A DNA stretch of 64,000 nucleotides from Corticimicrobacter populi (GCF_003123725.1 NZ_QETA01000001.1:372001-436000), one strand, 5' to 3'. Positions 1-8,492 are shown, numbered from the stretch's first letter. Notes: a model not told the origin generated them from the letters alone. Numbers and translations are program-made.

Positions 1-57
1 GTTTTGATCGCGTGTTCATGGTTTGCGACTACTGATGGGCGAAACTGGAAAATCAAG

Positions 58-822
58 ATGACTGAAACAGGTGAAAAAATCACGGGTCTGGTCGGCGCGC
101 TGCTGGCTGGCGCAGGGCGAGTCGGGCGGTCAGAGAATTGCACTCTGGTGTTTTATTTCTGTGCCTGGCGTACGCAGGATGGTCGGTTGTTGCAGGGTAA
201 ACAGCGTTGTGAATGGCAAGGGCTGGACGAGGCTCAGGCTGCTGCGTGGATGCAGCGGATCACCTCGTGGCAGCAATTGGAGTTGGTCGTGGCGGGCAGG
301 ACCACCACGGGCGCGTTGCTGGTGCAGCAGATTGGTTTTCCTGAGCAGCCGGATGATGACCTGACACGCCTCGGCGAAATCTGGCAACAGCCGGTGGTGC
401 TGGAAACGGCGCTGTTTGGCGGGCTGGAACTGGATCGTGGCCTGGATATGTATGACGGCGTGGCCGATTGGGGCGGCACCGAAATCAGCCTGAGCCTGAG
501 TTGCGAGGATGCCGCCATGCCCGAAAGTGCGCTGGCAACGGCGACGGCCCTGTTCGAGCAGCAGGCGCACTGGCAGCGGCAGATCGTTGCGTGCGCCGTC
601 GAAAAACTATTGCCGCTCAAAAATGAAAACTGGCTTGCAGAGGACCAGTCACCCTTGACCGAAGAGGCGTTTCGCGGCCACCTTGAGGTGCAGAGTATCG
701 TGGCCGAGGATGAGGGGGCATTTACTGTCTACTTTGATGACGGCGACCTGTTCTGGGGGCACGCCATCGTGGTCAGCGGCAGTCTGGCACAAGGCGCAAC
801 CGATGCCGACATCGCGGGCTGA
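58..822 (+). CDS. DUF2262 domain protein
   Basis: Predicted soluble protein of 254 residues with no signal peptide or membrane segment. The N-terminus (ITGLVGALLAGAGRVGRS), the middle (LDRGLDMYDGVADWGG) and the C-terminus (DGDLFWGHAIVVSG, ending TDADIAG) match my recollection of the DUF2262 family, whose function is unknown. I chose the ATG at 58; an open frame continues upstream to a TTG at 4, and the window edge hides anything earlier. The stop lies 2 nt before the next ATG, so the two genes are probably translated together. Family call fairly sure, biological role unknown. Confidence 0.7.
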   Translation: MTETGEKITGLVGALLAGAGRVGRSENCTLVFYFCAWRTQDGRLLQGKQRCEWQGLDEAQAAAWMQRITSWQQLELVVAGRTTTGALLVQQIGFPEQPDDDLTRLGEIWQQPVVLETALFGGLELDRGLDMYDGVADWGGTEISLSLSCEDAAMPESALATATALFEQQAHWQRQIVACAVEKLLPLKNENWLAEDQSPLTEEAFRGHLEVQSIVAEDEGAFTVYFDDGDLFWGHAIVVSGSLAQGATDADIAG

Positions 823-824
823 GC

Positions 825-1496
825 ATGGCCAGACGTTATTTCTTTGAGGCCGGGGCGCGTGGTCGCAATCTTCTGAGTGCAACCTGGGACCCTCCTGGCG
901 CTGTGCAGATCGCATTGGCCTTTACACCGGCGTCATTGGCCGTCTTGCTGGAGGCTGCGATTCGTGATGACGGCCAGTACAGTCATTATGCAATCGCTAC
1001 CTGGTGTGACCAGTATCTGCAGGGTCTGCTGCATGACGAAACAGATGATCTGCTGCTGCCTGTCCAGAAGATTGTCGAGGATATCAGCGTGCAGTGGGAT
1101 CTTTATCTGCTCAATACCTATACGGTGGATCAACTGTCAGGCATGGCGTTGGCTGACGTAAGGTTGCCGGAGGGCTGGTTTTCAGATTGGTTGTGTCAAC
1201 TGGCGCGCTGGCAGGAAAATGTGCTGGCACTGTCTGTACAGGCCCTGAAGGCGCACTATGGTGATCGCTATCGGGCCTATGGCGGTGGTACGGTCGCAGG
1301 TGCGACAGCATTCCGGATCCGTGATCTGGCGGTTGTGTTCTCTGTCATCCTGGATGTGGAAATGGGGTCTGTCTTGTATGACGTGCAGGTGGAGTCCGAT
1401 CCGCCGGGTGACTATATCCGCGATGCGCGCATTAAGCCCGGACAGTTGCTGGCGCTGGTGCAGGATTATGAGCGTGCGCCGACCGACTGGCCCTGA
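825..1496 (+). CDS. Hypothetical protein coupled to the DUF2262 gene
   Basis: Predicted soluble protein of 223 residues that I do not recognise. It is rich in Trp and acidic residues, with several amphipathic stretches, a Gly-rich turn near residue 153 (YGGGTVAGATAF) and no signal peptide or membrane helix. It starts 2 nt after the stop of the upstream DUF2262 gene, which argues for a functional pair. Its last 31 bp overlap the 3' end of the convergent sulP gene. Codon use and composition look like the neighbours. It could be a partner or immunity-type protein, but nothing in the sequence proves that. Confidence 0.6.
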   Translation: MARRYFFEAGARGRNLLSATWDPPGAVQIALAFTPASLAVLLEAAIRDDGQYSHYAIATWCDQYLQGLLHDETDDLLLPVQKIVEDISVQWDLYLLNTYTVDQLSGMALADVRLPEGWFSDWLCQLARWQENVLALSVQALKAHYGDRYRAYGGGTVAGATAFRIRDLAVVFSVILDVEMGSVLYDVQVESDPPGDYIRDARIKPGQLLALVQDYERAPTDWP

Positions 1497-3265
1497 GTTT
1501 CGCTGTCTCGGCATTCGAAAAAACAGCGTGCCCGGCATCCTGCGCAGATCTGCGGGTCCATTCTGTCGTAGATGGCGCGAATAGCGCTGCCCTTGTCGGG
1601 GAAAACATGATCTTCGCCCAGGCGTTCCAGGAAGCCCGTACGCTGCCACAATTCAATGACTTGCGGACGAGGCCGGTGGAAGTACAGATCGCCACCCATG
1701 GCACGCCGCTGGGTCAATTCCCGCTCCCACAATTCCAGGCCCGAAGCGTCGATGAAGTTCATGCTCTTGGCCATGATCAGCAGGTGCGGCTGGGCATCCG
1801 GCAAGGTGCGCAGGTATTCCAGCCTGCCGGCCACGTGAGGCACGGCGGCAAAGTAGATCGAGCCTTCCATGCGCAGCAGCTTGAGTTGCGGGCATTCGGG
1901 CAAGGCCCCGTGGGTGGCATCGCTGGCAGGCACCATCTGGCGATCAGGAGACCAGTCGGCAAATGCCATGGTGCGCATGGCCGGGCGCGAGGTGCGATAC
2001 AGATAGCCGGCCAGCGACAGCAGCGTGCCTAGCAGGATTGCGACTTCCATGCGCAGGATCACAGTAGCGGCTGCGGTGATCAGGGCCACCACGAAATCGC
2101 CCCGGTGCTGTCGCGCCATTTGTCGCCAGTGCGGCAAGTCGAGCAGATTCCAGGCAACCAGCAACAGCAGGCCGGCAATGGCGGCATAGGCGATGTGTGC
2201 CAGCAACGGGGCGCTAACGGCCACCAGCACGACCAGCAACAGTGCCGAGCAGACGGCAGCCAGCGGCGTGCGGGCACCCGCCATCAGGTTGGGCATTGAG
2301 CGGTTGAGTGAGCCGCACGAGACGTAGCAGGAGAAGAAACTGCCCACGATATTGGACAGGCCCTGGCCTACGAATTCGCGATCGGCCTGGATGAACTGGC
2401 CTGAGCGGGCCGCAACGGCCTGGGCGATGGAGATGGATTGCGCCAGGGTGATGATGGTCAGCGCCAGCGCCAGGCCGACCAGTTCGGGCAATTCGCGCCA
2501 GGTTGCGCCCGGCAGGCTGAAGACAGGAATGGGCGTCTGGATCGTGCCCACGGTGGGTATGCCGCCCAGCGTGCCGGTTGCAAAAATACTGTTCAGTGCC
2601 CAGGCCAGCAGTGTGCCGCCGGCCAGCCCCAGCAGCATGCCGGGCCAGCGCGGGTGCCAGCGGCGCACCAGCAATGTCAGCAGCAGGGTACAGGTACCGG
2701 CGAGCAGGGTACCGACATGCAGGTCCGGCAATTGGCGCAGCAGGCTGTAGAGTGTCTGCAATGCGCCGCGTGCACCGGTGGTGTCGATCTTGAGCCAGTC
2801 GCGGCAGGCATAGATGGCAATCATCAGCGCGGCTCCGGTCGTGAAGCCGTGCAGCGCTGCCGGTGAAACGAAGCTGGCCAGCCTGCCCATGCGCAATGTC
2901 CCCAGCAACAATTGCAGCGCACCGACCATCAGTGTCAGTGTGAGCGCCAACTGGATATAGTGCTGGCTGCCGGCCAGGGCCAGCGGTGACAGCATGGCGA
3001 ACAGTGCCAGCGAACTGGCATTGGTGGGGCCCGACATGACGTGCCGGCTCGAGCCGAAGAGGGCTGCCACGATGCAGGGCACGATAGCCGTGTACAGACC
3101 ATACTGGGGGGGCAGGCCAGCCAGTGTGGCGAAGGCGATCCCTTGCGGCAGTACGAGAACGGCACCCAGCAGGCCTGCCAGCAGGTCTGCTTGCAATGCG
3201 CCCGGTTGGCGTACCTGTTCCAGCCAGGGGAACAGGCGCAGCAGACGGGAGGAAGAGACGGGCAT
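1466..3265 (-). CDS. SulP family inorganic anion permease with STAS domain
   Basis: Inner-membrane anion transporter of 599 residues; SulP proteins move sulfate, bicarbonate or dicarboxylates, and the substrate cannot be read here. About residues 20-420 form the multi-helix core, with the family-type stretch LPQGIAFATLAGLPPQYGLY near the N-terminus and FVSPAALHGFTTGAAL further on. A STAS domain follows (about 450-560, including MAKSMNFIDASGLELWE). I chose the ATG at 3265 (MPVSSSRLL); the frame stays open upstream to 3364, but that extension would run into the mobA promoter region. The C-terminal tail has four cysteines, CAGCRARCFFEC. The gene is divergent from mobA and converges on the unknown gene, overlapping it by 31 bp. 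Confidence 0.85.
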   Translation of the reverse strand: MPVSSSRLLRLFPWLEQVRQPGALQADLLAGLLGAVLVLPQGIAFATLAGLPPQYGLYTAIVPCIVAALFGSSRHVMSGPTNASSLALFAMLSPLALAGSQHYIQLALTLTLMVGALQLLLGTLRMGRLASFVSPAALHGFTTGAALMIAIYACRDWLKIDTTGARGALQTLYSLLRQLPDLHVGTLLAGTCTLLLTLLVRRWHPRWPGMLLGLAGGTLLAWALNSIFATGTLGGIPTVGTIQTPIPVFSLPGATWRELPELVGLALALTIITLAQSISIAQAVAARSGQFIQADREFVGQGLSNIVGSFFSCYVSCGSLNRSMPNLMAGARTPLAAVCSALLLVVLVAVSAPLLAHIAYAAIAGLLLLVAWNLLDLPHWRQMARQHRGDFVVALITAAATVILRMEVAILLGTLLSLAGYLYRTSRPAMRTMAFADWSPDRQMVPASDATHGALPECPQLKLLRMEGSIYFAAVPHVAGRLEYLRTLPDAQPHLLIMAKSMNFIDASGLELWERELTQRRAMGGDLYFHRPRPQVIELWQRTGFLERLGEDHVFPDKGSAIRAIYDRMDPQICAGCRARCFFECRDSETQGQSVGARS

Positions 3266-3347
3266 GACGGGGCGGCTAGAATGGAAGAAAACGCCATGTT
3301 CGATGGCGTCAATGGATATTCTATATTTATATATGCTTATACATGAA
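3266..3347. promoter_or_regulatory. Divergent sulP/mobA intergenic region
   Basis: Short divergent spacer with a strongly AT-rich core around 3316-3340 (TATTCTATATTTATATATGC), which contains several -10-like hexamers. It probably holds promoters for both genes. I looked for a ModE palindrome here and did not find one. Confidence 0.4.
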
Positions 3348-3986
3348 ATGACTGATGTCGGCACGGCAGGGCAAATCGGTGCTGACGGTGTCCGGTCATT
3401 GCTGAGCGGCGTGATCCTGGCCGGCGGTCAGGCGCGGCGCATGGGCGGGCAGGACAAGGGTCTTCTGCCCTGGCGTGGTCTGCCCCTGGCCGAGCATGTG
3501 GCCCGTCGCTTGCGGGAACAGGTGGATCAAGTGCTGGTGAGTGCCAACCGGCACCCGGTCGAATATGCCGCATGGGGAGAGGTGCTGGCCGATGATCCCG
3601 GGCTGGAAGCCTGGTCGGGGCCGTTGGCCGGCGTACAGGCCGCGTTGCGGGTGGCACGCCATGAGTGGCTGCTGGCCGTGCCGTGCGACACCCCTCGATT
3701 GCCGCACGACCTCGCCATGCGGTTGTGGCAGGGGGCGCAGGCGGTTCAGGCACCGCTGGCCGTGGCCAGGGCGGGCGGCAGGCGTCATTCCGTCTGTATG
3801 CTGCTGCATCGCAGCCTGGCTCCAGGCTTGCGCGATTGGCTGCTGGCCGGCGAACGCAAGGTGGGGATGTGGCAGGACAGCGTCGGTGCGGTCGAGGTCG
3901 ATTTCGGTGCAGATGATTCGGCGTTCGCCAACATCAATACGCCCGATGAACTGGCGGCAGTCGATAATCCAGATCAGGGAGCATGA
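3348..3986 (+). CDS. mobA: Molybdenum cofactor guanylyltransferase MobA
   Basis: Cytoplasmic enzyme that transfers GMP from GTP to molybdopterin-Mo, making the bis-MGD cofactor of DMSO-reductase-family enzymes. The 212-residue product carries the nucleotide-binding loop LAGGQARRMGGQDKG (about residues 24-38), the sugar-nucleotide-transferase segment WSGPLAGVQAAL, and VPCDTPRLP with the metal-binding Asp. Length is close to the usual 190-210. I chose the ATG at 3348; an in-frame ATG at 3333 is possible. The stop overlaps the start of the NUDIX gene by 4 bp (ATGA). Together with the moa/moe genes on the opposite strand this forms a Moco locus. Confidence 0.88.
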   Translation: MTDVGTAGQIGADGVRSLLSGVILAGGQARRMGGQDKGLLPWRGLPLAEHVARRLREQVDQVLVSANRHPVEYAAWGEVLADDPGLEAWSGPLAGVQAALRVARHEWLLAVPCDTPRLPHDLAMRLWQGAQAVQAPLAVARAGGRRHSVCMLLHRSLAPGLRDWLLAGERKVGMWQDSVGAVEVDFGADDSAFANINTPDELAAVDNPDQGA

Positions 3987-4453
3987 CGATGGTGAACTAT
4001 GTCACAGGCTTCATGCTGTCGAACGATGGTCAACGGGTAGTCCTGATCCGCAAGCGCCAGCCCAGTTGGCAGCAGGGGCGGTTGAATGGTGTCGGCGGCA
4101 AGATCGAGCCGGGAGAAACGCCGGCCCAGGCCATGGCGCGCGAGTTTCTCGAGGAAACCGGGGTGCAGACCGATCCGGCTTCCTGGCAACTGTTCGTCGA
4201 ACTGGACGAGTCCGGGCTGGCCTGTGTGTATTTCTTTTTCTGCCGTGACGATGCGGCGGTGATGGCAGCGCGTACCATGGAGGCCGAGCCGGTCGAGATC
4301 CATGCCGTACAGCCTTTGCCGGACGATGTACTGCACAACCTGCGCTGGCTGATTCCGATGGCACTGGATCCGCAACTGGTGTTCAGTCAGCCAGCCAGGC
4401 TGGTGGAGCGAGTACGCGCCGTATCTGCCCCTGCCGCAGCAGGCAGGACATGA
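3983..4453 (+). CDS. NUDIX hydrolase
   Basis: Pyrophosphohydrolase of the NUDIX superfamily, 156 residues, cytoplasmic. The Nudix box is complete at residues 39-61 (G-x5-E-x7-REFLEETGV), so the Mg-binding glutamates are present. The N-terminal strand MTMVNYVTGFMLSNDGQRVVLI resembles 8-oxo-dGTP- or NDP-sugar-cleaving members, but the substrate cannot be told. It is translationally coupled to mobA through an ATGA overlap, an arrangement that may be co-regulation only. It converges on moeA with a 23-bp gap. Confidence 0.85.
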   Translation: MTMVNYVTGFMLSNDGQRVVLIRKRQPSWQQGRLNGVGGKIEPGETPAQAMAREFLEETGVQTDPASWQLFVELDESGLACVYFFFCRDDAAVMAARTMEAEPVEIHAVQPLPDDVLHNLRWLIPMALDPQLVFSQPARLVERVRAVSAPAAAGRT

Positions 4454-4476
4454 CGCTTGCCCGGCTGGTCAGATGG

Positions 4477-5682
4477 TCAGGGCCGCAGCCAGTGTGCAAA
4501 ATCGTAATAGCGCACATACGCACCATCTCCCGTACCGCTGGCGGGCGGGATCTGGGCCAGTCCGGATGCCCAGGGCAGGGCACGCAACATGCCTGAGCCC
4601 TGGTGTGCATAGGGGTGCAGGGCAGGGCCACTTTCATCCGGGCGGTATTGCACGCGCAGGAATTCTTCGCGGCTGTCGTTGTAGGGCTGGTCGGCCCGCA
4701 ACGGATACAGGCCAGTCACCGGGAACAGCGTGGCATTGCCCTGCATGCGACGGAGCAGCGGCGTGACCAGTACGGTAAAGACAGCAAAGGCCGATACCGG
4801 ATTGCCGGGCAGGCCGATCACCGGCTTGCCGTCCACGTTGGCGAGCGCCACCGGTTTGCCGGGTTTCATTTTGACTTTCCACAGGTCCAGGCTGCCGCCC
4901 AGCTTTTCCAGCGTCGGTTTGACCAGATCGCGCTCGCCGACCGATACGCCGCCCACGCTCAGTACCAGGTCACTGTCGCGCAGCAAGGTGCGGAATGCAT
5001 CCGTCAGCGCATCCTCGCGGTCGATGGCATGCAGCACATGGGAGATCTCGGCGTTCATGCCGGCGGCCAATGCGGCCAGCATGGCACCGTTGGAGTTGTA
5101 GATCTGACTGGGCTGGCGCGGCTGGCCGGGGGGCACCAGCTCATCGCCGGTCGTCAGTATGCCGATGCGCACGCGGGGAAAAACGGCCGCGTCGGTATAG
5201 CCCTGGGATGCCAGCAGGCCAATGTGGGCTGCGTTGAGCACGGTGCCGGCTTCGATCAGGACGCTGCCGATGGCGCTGTCCTCGCCTTGGCGGCGGATGT
5301 GTGAACCCGCAACGGGCGCTTCGAGGAACTCGACGCCGGCATCGGTCTCACGGCAGTACTCCTGCATCATGACGGTGTCGGCACCTTCGGGAATCAGGCT
5401 GCCGGTGAACAGGCGCGTGGCCTGTCCGGGTTGCAGCGGTGCGGGCTGATGGCCCGCGTAGCAGCGCTCCTGTACCGGCAGGATACGGCCGGGCGCATAG
5501 TCCTGGAGGCGCAATGCATAGCCGTCCATGGCGCTGTTGTCGGCTGGCGGCGCATCCTGCCGCGCCACGAGATCCTGTGCCAGGATGCGGCCTGCCAGCT
5601 CGGCCAGTGGCCGCTGTTCGTGGCGGGAGGGGGCGGGGCCGGCCTCTGACAGGCGGCGTTGGGCTTCTTGGAAATCCAGCAT
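4477..5682 (-). CDS. moeA: Molybdopterin molybdotransferase MoeA
   Basis: Catalyses insertion of molybdate into adenylylated molybdopterin, the step before MobA. The 401-residue product is close to the usual 410. Visible motifs are DNSAMDGYALR near residue 50, GRILTTGDEL-type ILTTGDEL, SVGGVSVGERDLVK in the central MogA-like domain, KPGKPVALA and GLPGNPVSAF. I chose the ATG at 5682 (MLDFQEAQRRL) with an AAGAG ribosome-binding site; the frame is open further upstream into moaE but that part does not look like protein. It is the last gene of moaC-moaD-moaE-moeA, 94 bp after moaE. Confidence 0.92.
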   Translation of the reverse strand: MLDFQEAQRRLSEAGPAPSRHEQRPLAELAGRILAQDLVARQDAPPADNSAMDGYALRLQDYAPGRILPVQERCYAGHQPAPLQPGQATRLFTGSLIPEGADTVMMQEYCRETDAGVEFLEAPVAGSHIRRQGEDSAIGSVLIEAGTVLNAAHIGLLASQGYTDAAVFPRVRIGILTTGDELVPPGQPRQPSQIYNSNGAMLAALAAGMNAEISHVLHAIDREDALTDAFRTLLRDSDLVLSVGGVSVGERDLVKPTLEKLGGSLDLWKVKMKPGKPVALANVDGKPVIGLPGNPVSAFAVFTVLVTPLLRRMQGNATLFPVTGLYPLRADQPYNDSREEFLRVQYRPDESGPALHPYAHQGSGMLRALPWASGLAQIPPASGTGDGAYVRYYDFAHWLRP

Positions 5683-5776
5683 GTCGGTCTCTTGGGTACG
5701 AAATCGGAAGGGTTGTTCAGGGTGATGTGGCCGTGCCTGGCGGCACTGCCGCTCGGGATCAGGCCGAATGCGGGAA

Positions 5777-6271
5777 TCAGCCTGCCGATGGCCGGGCTGT
5801 GTCCCATTGCTGCGCCTGTACCTGGTCGCTGTCACGGGCCTCTACCCAGAGGCGTTCGCCACTGCGCAGGGTTTCGCGTTTCCAGAACGGGGCGCGGGTC
5901 TTGAGTGCGTCCATGATGAACTGGGCTGCCTGAAAGGCATCGCCACGGTGCGCACTGGCGACACCTGCGAACACGATCTGATCGCCCCGCGCCAGTTCGC
6001 CGACACGGTGCACGATGCGGCAGGCCTGGACGGCCCAGCGTTGGAAGGCTTCGTCGGCAATAGCCTGCAGTTCGCGTTCGCACATACCGGGATAATGCTC
6101 CAGGTACAGCGAGTCAGTATCCTGGCCGGGCGCGAAATCACGCACCAGACCGGCAAAGCAGACGATGGCACCAGCCTGCCCTGCACAGCTGCGGCGCAAT
6201 TCGTCGTACAGCGCGCCGTAATCGAAATCGTGGGTCTGGACGGCAATGACACAGGTCGGCAGTTCGGGCAT
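5777..6271 (-). CDS. moaE: Molybdopterin synthase catalytic subunit MoaE
   Basis: Large subunit of molybdopterin synthase; with MoaD it converts cyclic pyranopterin monophosphate to molybdopterin. The 164-residue product has the core SLYLEHYPGMCERE, the HRVGELARGD segment, and KTRAPFWKRE at residues 124-133, where Lys124 and Lys131 correspond to the catalytic lysines of the family. The ATG at 6271 lies 4 bp after the moaD stop, so the two subunits are made from adjacent cistrons. Confidence 0.93.
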   Translation of the reverse strand: MPELPTCVIAVQTHDFDYGALYDELRRSCAGQAGAIVCFAGLVRDFAPGQDTDSLYLEHYPGMCERELQAIADEAFQRWAVQACRIVHRVGELARGDQIVFAGVASAHRGDAFQAAQFIMDALKTRAPFWKRETLRSGERLWVEARDSDQVQAQQWDTARPSAG

Positions 6272-6275
6272 GGGT

Positions 6276-6533
6276 TCAGCCTCCGGTCACGGGATCGAAC
6301 AGCGCGACTTCATCGCCGGCCTTGATGGCCTGATCGTGGCGGACATGGTACTGGTTGACGGCCAGCTTGAGCCGATCGGTGGGGGCCAGTCCAGGATAGC
6401 GCTGCTGGAGCTGAGAGAGCAATTGCGTGCCGGTGATCGGATTGCCATCGGCCAGCGACCAGGATTCGCTGCGCGTGCCGGTCAGTTCGGCCACCCTGGC
6501 AAAGTAGAGGATATCAATCGTTGCGCCATTCAC
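6276..6533 (-). CDS. moaD: Molybdopterin synthase sulfur carrier MoaD
   Basis: Small ubiquitin-like subunit whose C-terminal thiocarboxylate donates sulfur to molybdopterin. The 85-residue product starts (V/M)NGATIDILYFAR and ends in the required Gly-Gly (DPVTGG). I chose the GTG at 6533 because a strong GGAGGT Shine-Dalgarno sits 7 nt upstream, inside the moaC coding sequence. The gene overlaps the moaC 3' end by 20 bp in another frame. A longer reading starting at 6572 would overlap moaC more and add residues foreign to the family. Confidence 0.9.
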   Translation of the reverse strand: MNGATIDILYFARVAELTGTRSESWSLADGNPITGTQLLSQLQQRYPGLAPTDRLKLAVNQYHVRHDQAIKAGDEVALFDPVTGG

Positions 6534-7008
6534 CGCTCTTACCTCCGGATTTGTAGACGAGACGCACGGCATCGATGCGGATGCCCTTGTCGGCGGCCTT
6601 GCACATGTCGTAGATAGTCAGTGCGGCCACGCTGCAGGCGGTCATGGCTTCCATCTCGACGCCGGTCTTGTAGTCGCTGCGACAGGTGGAACTGATGTCG
6701 ATGGCGCAGCCTGCATCGTCGAGCGAGAAATCGACGCCCACGAAACTCAGGGGCAGGGAGTGGCACAGCGGGATCAGTTCGGCGCAGCGCTTGGCAGCCA
6801 GGATGCCGGCTACGCGGGCCGTGTTGAGTACTTCGCCCTTGCCTTTGGCATGCCCCGTGACCAGGCCATATGCTGCGGCATTGAGCGTGACTCGTGCGCG
6901 GGCGATGGCGGTGCGCGTCGTGGCGGCCTTGTCGCCGACGTCGACCATGCGGATCTGGCCGGACTCATCCAGGTGGCTCAAGGTGGGTTCGGAAACGGGT
7001 ATGGTCAT
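6514..7008 (-). CDS. moaC: Cyclic pyranopterin monophosphate synthase MoaC
   Basis: Acts with MoaA in the first step of Moco synthesis, rearranging the GTP-derived intermediate to cPMP. The 164-residue product matches the E. coli length (161) from MTIPVSEPTLSHLDESGQ on. Family motifs are MVDVGDKAAT, KKCAELIP-like AKRCAELIPLCHSLPLS, GVEMEAMTACSVAALTIYDMCKA and the closing KSGG. I chose the ATG at 7008; an in-frame ATG at 7056 lacks a ribosome-binding site. It heads the moaC-D-E-moeA operon. No moaA is present in the window. Confidence 0.93.
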   Translation of the reverse strand: MTIPVSEPTLSHLDESGQIRMVDVGDKAATTRTAIARARVTLNAAAYGLVTGHAKGKGEVLNTARVAGILAAKRCAELIPLCHSLPLSFVGVDFSLDDAGCAIDISSTCRSDYKTGVEMEAMTACSVAALTIYDMCKAADKGIRIDAVRLVYKSGGKSGEWRND

Positions 7009-7145
7009 GTTGCCGTCCGGTGTGGGAACGTAAAGTGTTGGAAAGATGTCTGTCAATATCGTATCGAACAGCCTTATATAGATATGATAGTCGATAGTCG
7101 CCGTCGGGCATGTTGCCCGGATGGCTCCTTCTTTGCGCCAGGCCT
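7009..7145. promoter_or_regulatory. Divergent moaC/MFS intergenic region
   Basis: 137 bp between divergent genes, with an AT-rich stretch at about 7056-7095 (CCTTATATAGATATGATAG) that likely holds promoters. It has no convincing ModE or FNR palindrome. Confidence 0.35.
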
Positions 7146-8492
7146 ATGATTTCAACACTGCGATCCTTCTCCGCGCTCTATCTTGCCACGTTGCTGATGC
7201 TGATCGGCACGGGCCTGTTCAATACCTATATGGCGTTGCGCCTGACAGCCGAGTCAGTCAGTCAGTTGTGGGTGGGTGCCCTGATCGCGGCCTATTACCT
7301 CGGCCTGGTGGGGGGCGCGCGGATCGGGCACAGGATACTGATCAAGGTAGGACATATCCGTGCCTATGCAGCCTGTGCGGCACTGACCACGGTCATGGTG
7401 CTGGCCCAGACGCTGGTGGACAACCTGACCCTGTGGCTCGGGTTCCGGCTGATCGTTGGCATGGCCATGGTGACCCAGTTCATGGTGCTGGAGAGCTGGC
7501 TTAACGAACAGACCGAAAATCACCTGCGCGGCCGGGTGTTTTCCTTCTACATGCTGGTGTCCGGCCTGGGTACTGTGCTGGGGCAACTGGTGCTTACGGT
7601 CTATCCGGTCCTGGATCTGCGCATGCTGACGATGGTGGCGATCTGTCATGCGCTGTGCCTCATGCCGATCGCACTCACGGCCCGCATGCACCCGGCCACC
7701 CCGGTGCCGGCACCGCTGGAGATCATGTTCTTTCTCAAGCGCGTGCCGTTGTCGTTGACGGCCCTGTTCCTGGCAGGCAATCTGTCAGGAGCCTTCTATG
7801 GTCTGGCACCCGTGTTCGCGGTCAAGCAGGGACTGGATACGGCTGAGGTTGCCATCTTCGTGGCAGCCGCCGTGCTGGCGGGGCTGTGCGCACAATGGCC
7901 CATCGGCTGGCTGTCGGACAGGATCAACCGGGTCTGGCTGATCCGCTTCAACGCCATCGTGTTGGCAGTGGTCGTTGTGCCGATGTGGGGCCTGCTGGAC
8001 TTGCCGTTCTGGCTGATGGTGGGGTTGTCCTGTGTCGTGGGTATTCTTCTGTTCACGCTTTATCCCCTGGGTGCGGCCTTTGCCAATGACCATGTGCAGG
8101 CAGACCGCCGCGTCAGCCTGAGTGCGGTGCTGTTGATGGTGTACGGTATCGGTGCCTGCCTGGGGCCGCTGGTTACGGGGGCCCTCATGGACATGGCGGG
8201 GCCCGGCATGTTCTTCGTTTTCTTTTCAGTATGCGCGGCCTTGCTGGCATGGCGCATGCGGCCCGAGCATGTGTCGGGCGAGCATCAGGTCGAGGAGGCT
8301 CCCGTGCAGTTCGTGCCGATGCCGGTCAGCGGCCAGGCATCCCCGGCCGCTGCGGCTCTGGATCCTCGTATCGACGCCGATCAGGCCGCCACCACCATGA
8401 GCCTTGATGACATGGAGGAGGCAATGCGGCGGGCCGAGGCTTCAGCGGGGCAGCAGCAACAGGATGGCGGGCAGGGTCAGGGCCAGCCCTGA
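7146..8492 (+). CDS. MFS transporter, YcaD-like
   Basis: Predicted 12-helix inner-membrane transporter of 448 residues; substrate unknown. Features are MALRL near the first helix, YYLGLVGGARIGHRILIKVGHIRAYA (loop 2-3), GMAMVTQFMVLESWLNEQTENHLRGRVFSFYM (around helix 5) and GWLSDRINRVWLIR (loop 8-9), all of which resemble the YcaD branch of the major facilitator superfamily. The last 60 or so residues form a hydrophilic Q/G-rich tail, and its end is antisense to the last helix of the convergent DMT gene (51-bp overlap). I chose the ATG at 7146; the upstream frame lacks a plausible start signal. Confidence 0.82.
   Translation: MISTLRSFSALYLATLLMLIGTGLFNTYMALRLTAESVSQLWVGALIAAYYLGLVGGARIGHRILIKVGHIRAYAACAALTTVMVLAQTLVDNLTLWLGFRLIVGMAMVTQFMVLESWLNEQTENHLRGRVFSFYMLVSGLGTVLGQLVLTVYPVLDLRMLTMVAICHALCLMPIALTARMHPATPVPAPLEIMFFLKRVPLSLTALFLAGNLSGAFYGLAPVFAVKQGLDTAEVAIFVAAAVLAGLCAQWPIGWLSDRINRVWLIRFNAIVLAVVVVPMWGLLDLPFWLMVGLSCVVGILLFTLYPLGAAFANDHVQADRRVSLSAVLLMVYGIGACLGPLVTGALMDMAGPGMFFVFFSVCAALLAWRMRPEHVSGEHQVEEAPVQFVPMPVSGQASPAAAALDPRIDADQAATTMSLDDMEEAMRRAEASAGQQQQDGGQGQGQP

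Noticed and set aside
3310-3345. Possible ModE site in front of mobA
   Set aside because: The stretch is AT-rich and TATATA-like but lacks the outer CG pairs and the spacing of the operator seen at modB.
7040-7095. Possible ModE or FNR site between moaC and the MFS gene
   Set aside because: TATATA and GATATGAT are present, but no two half-sites have the right spacing for either regulator.
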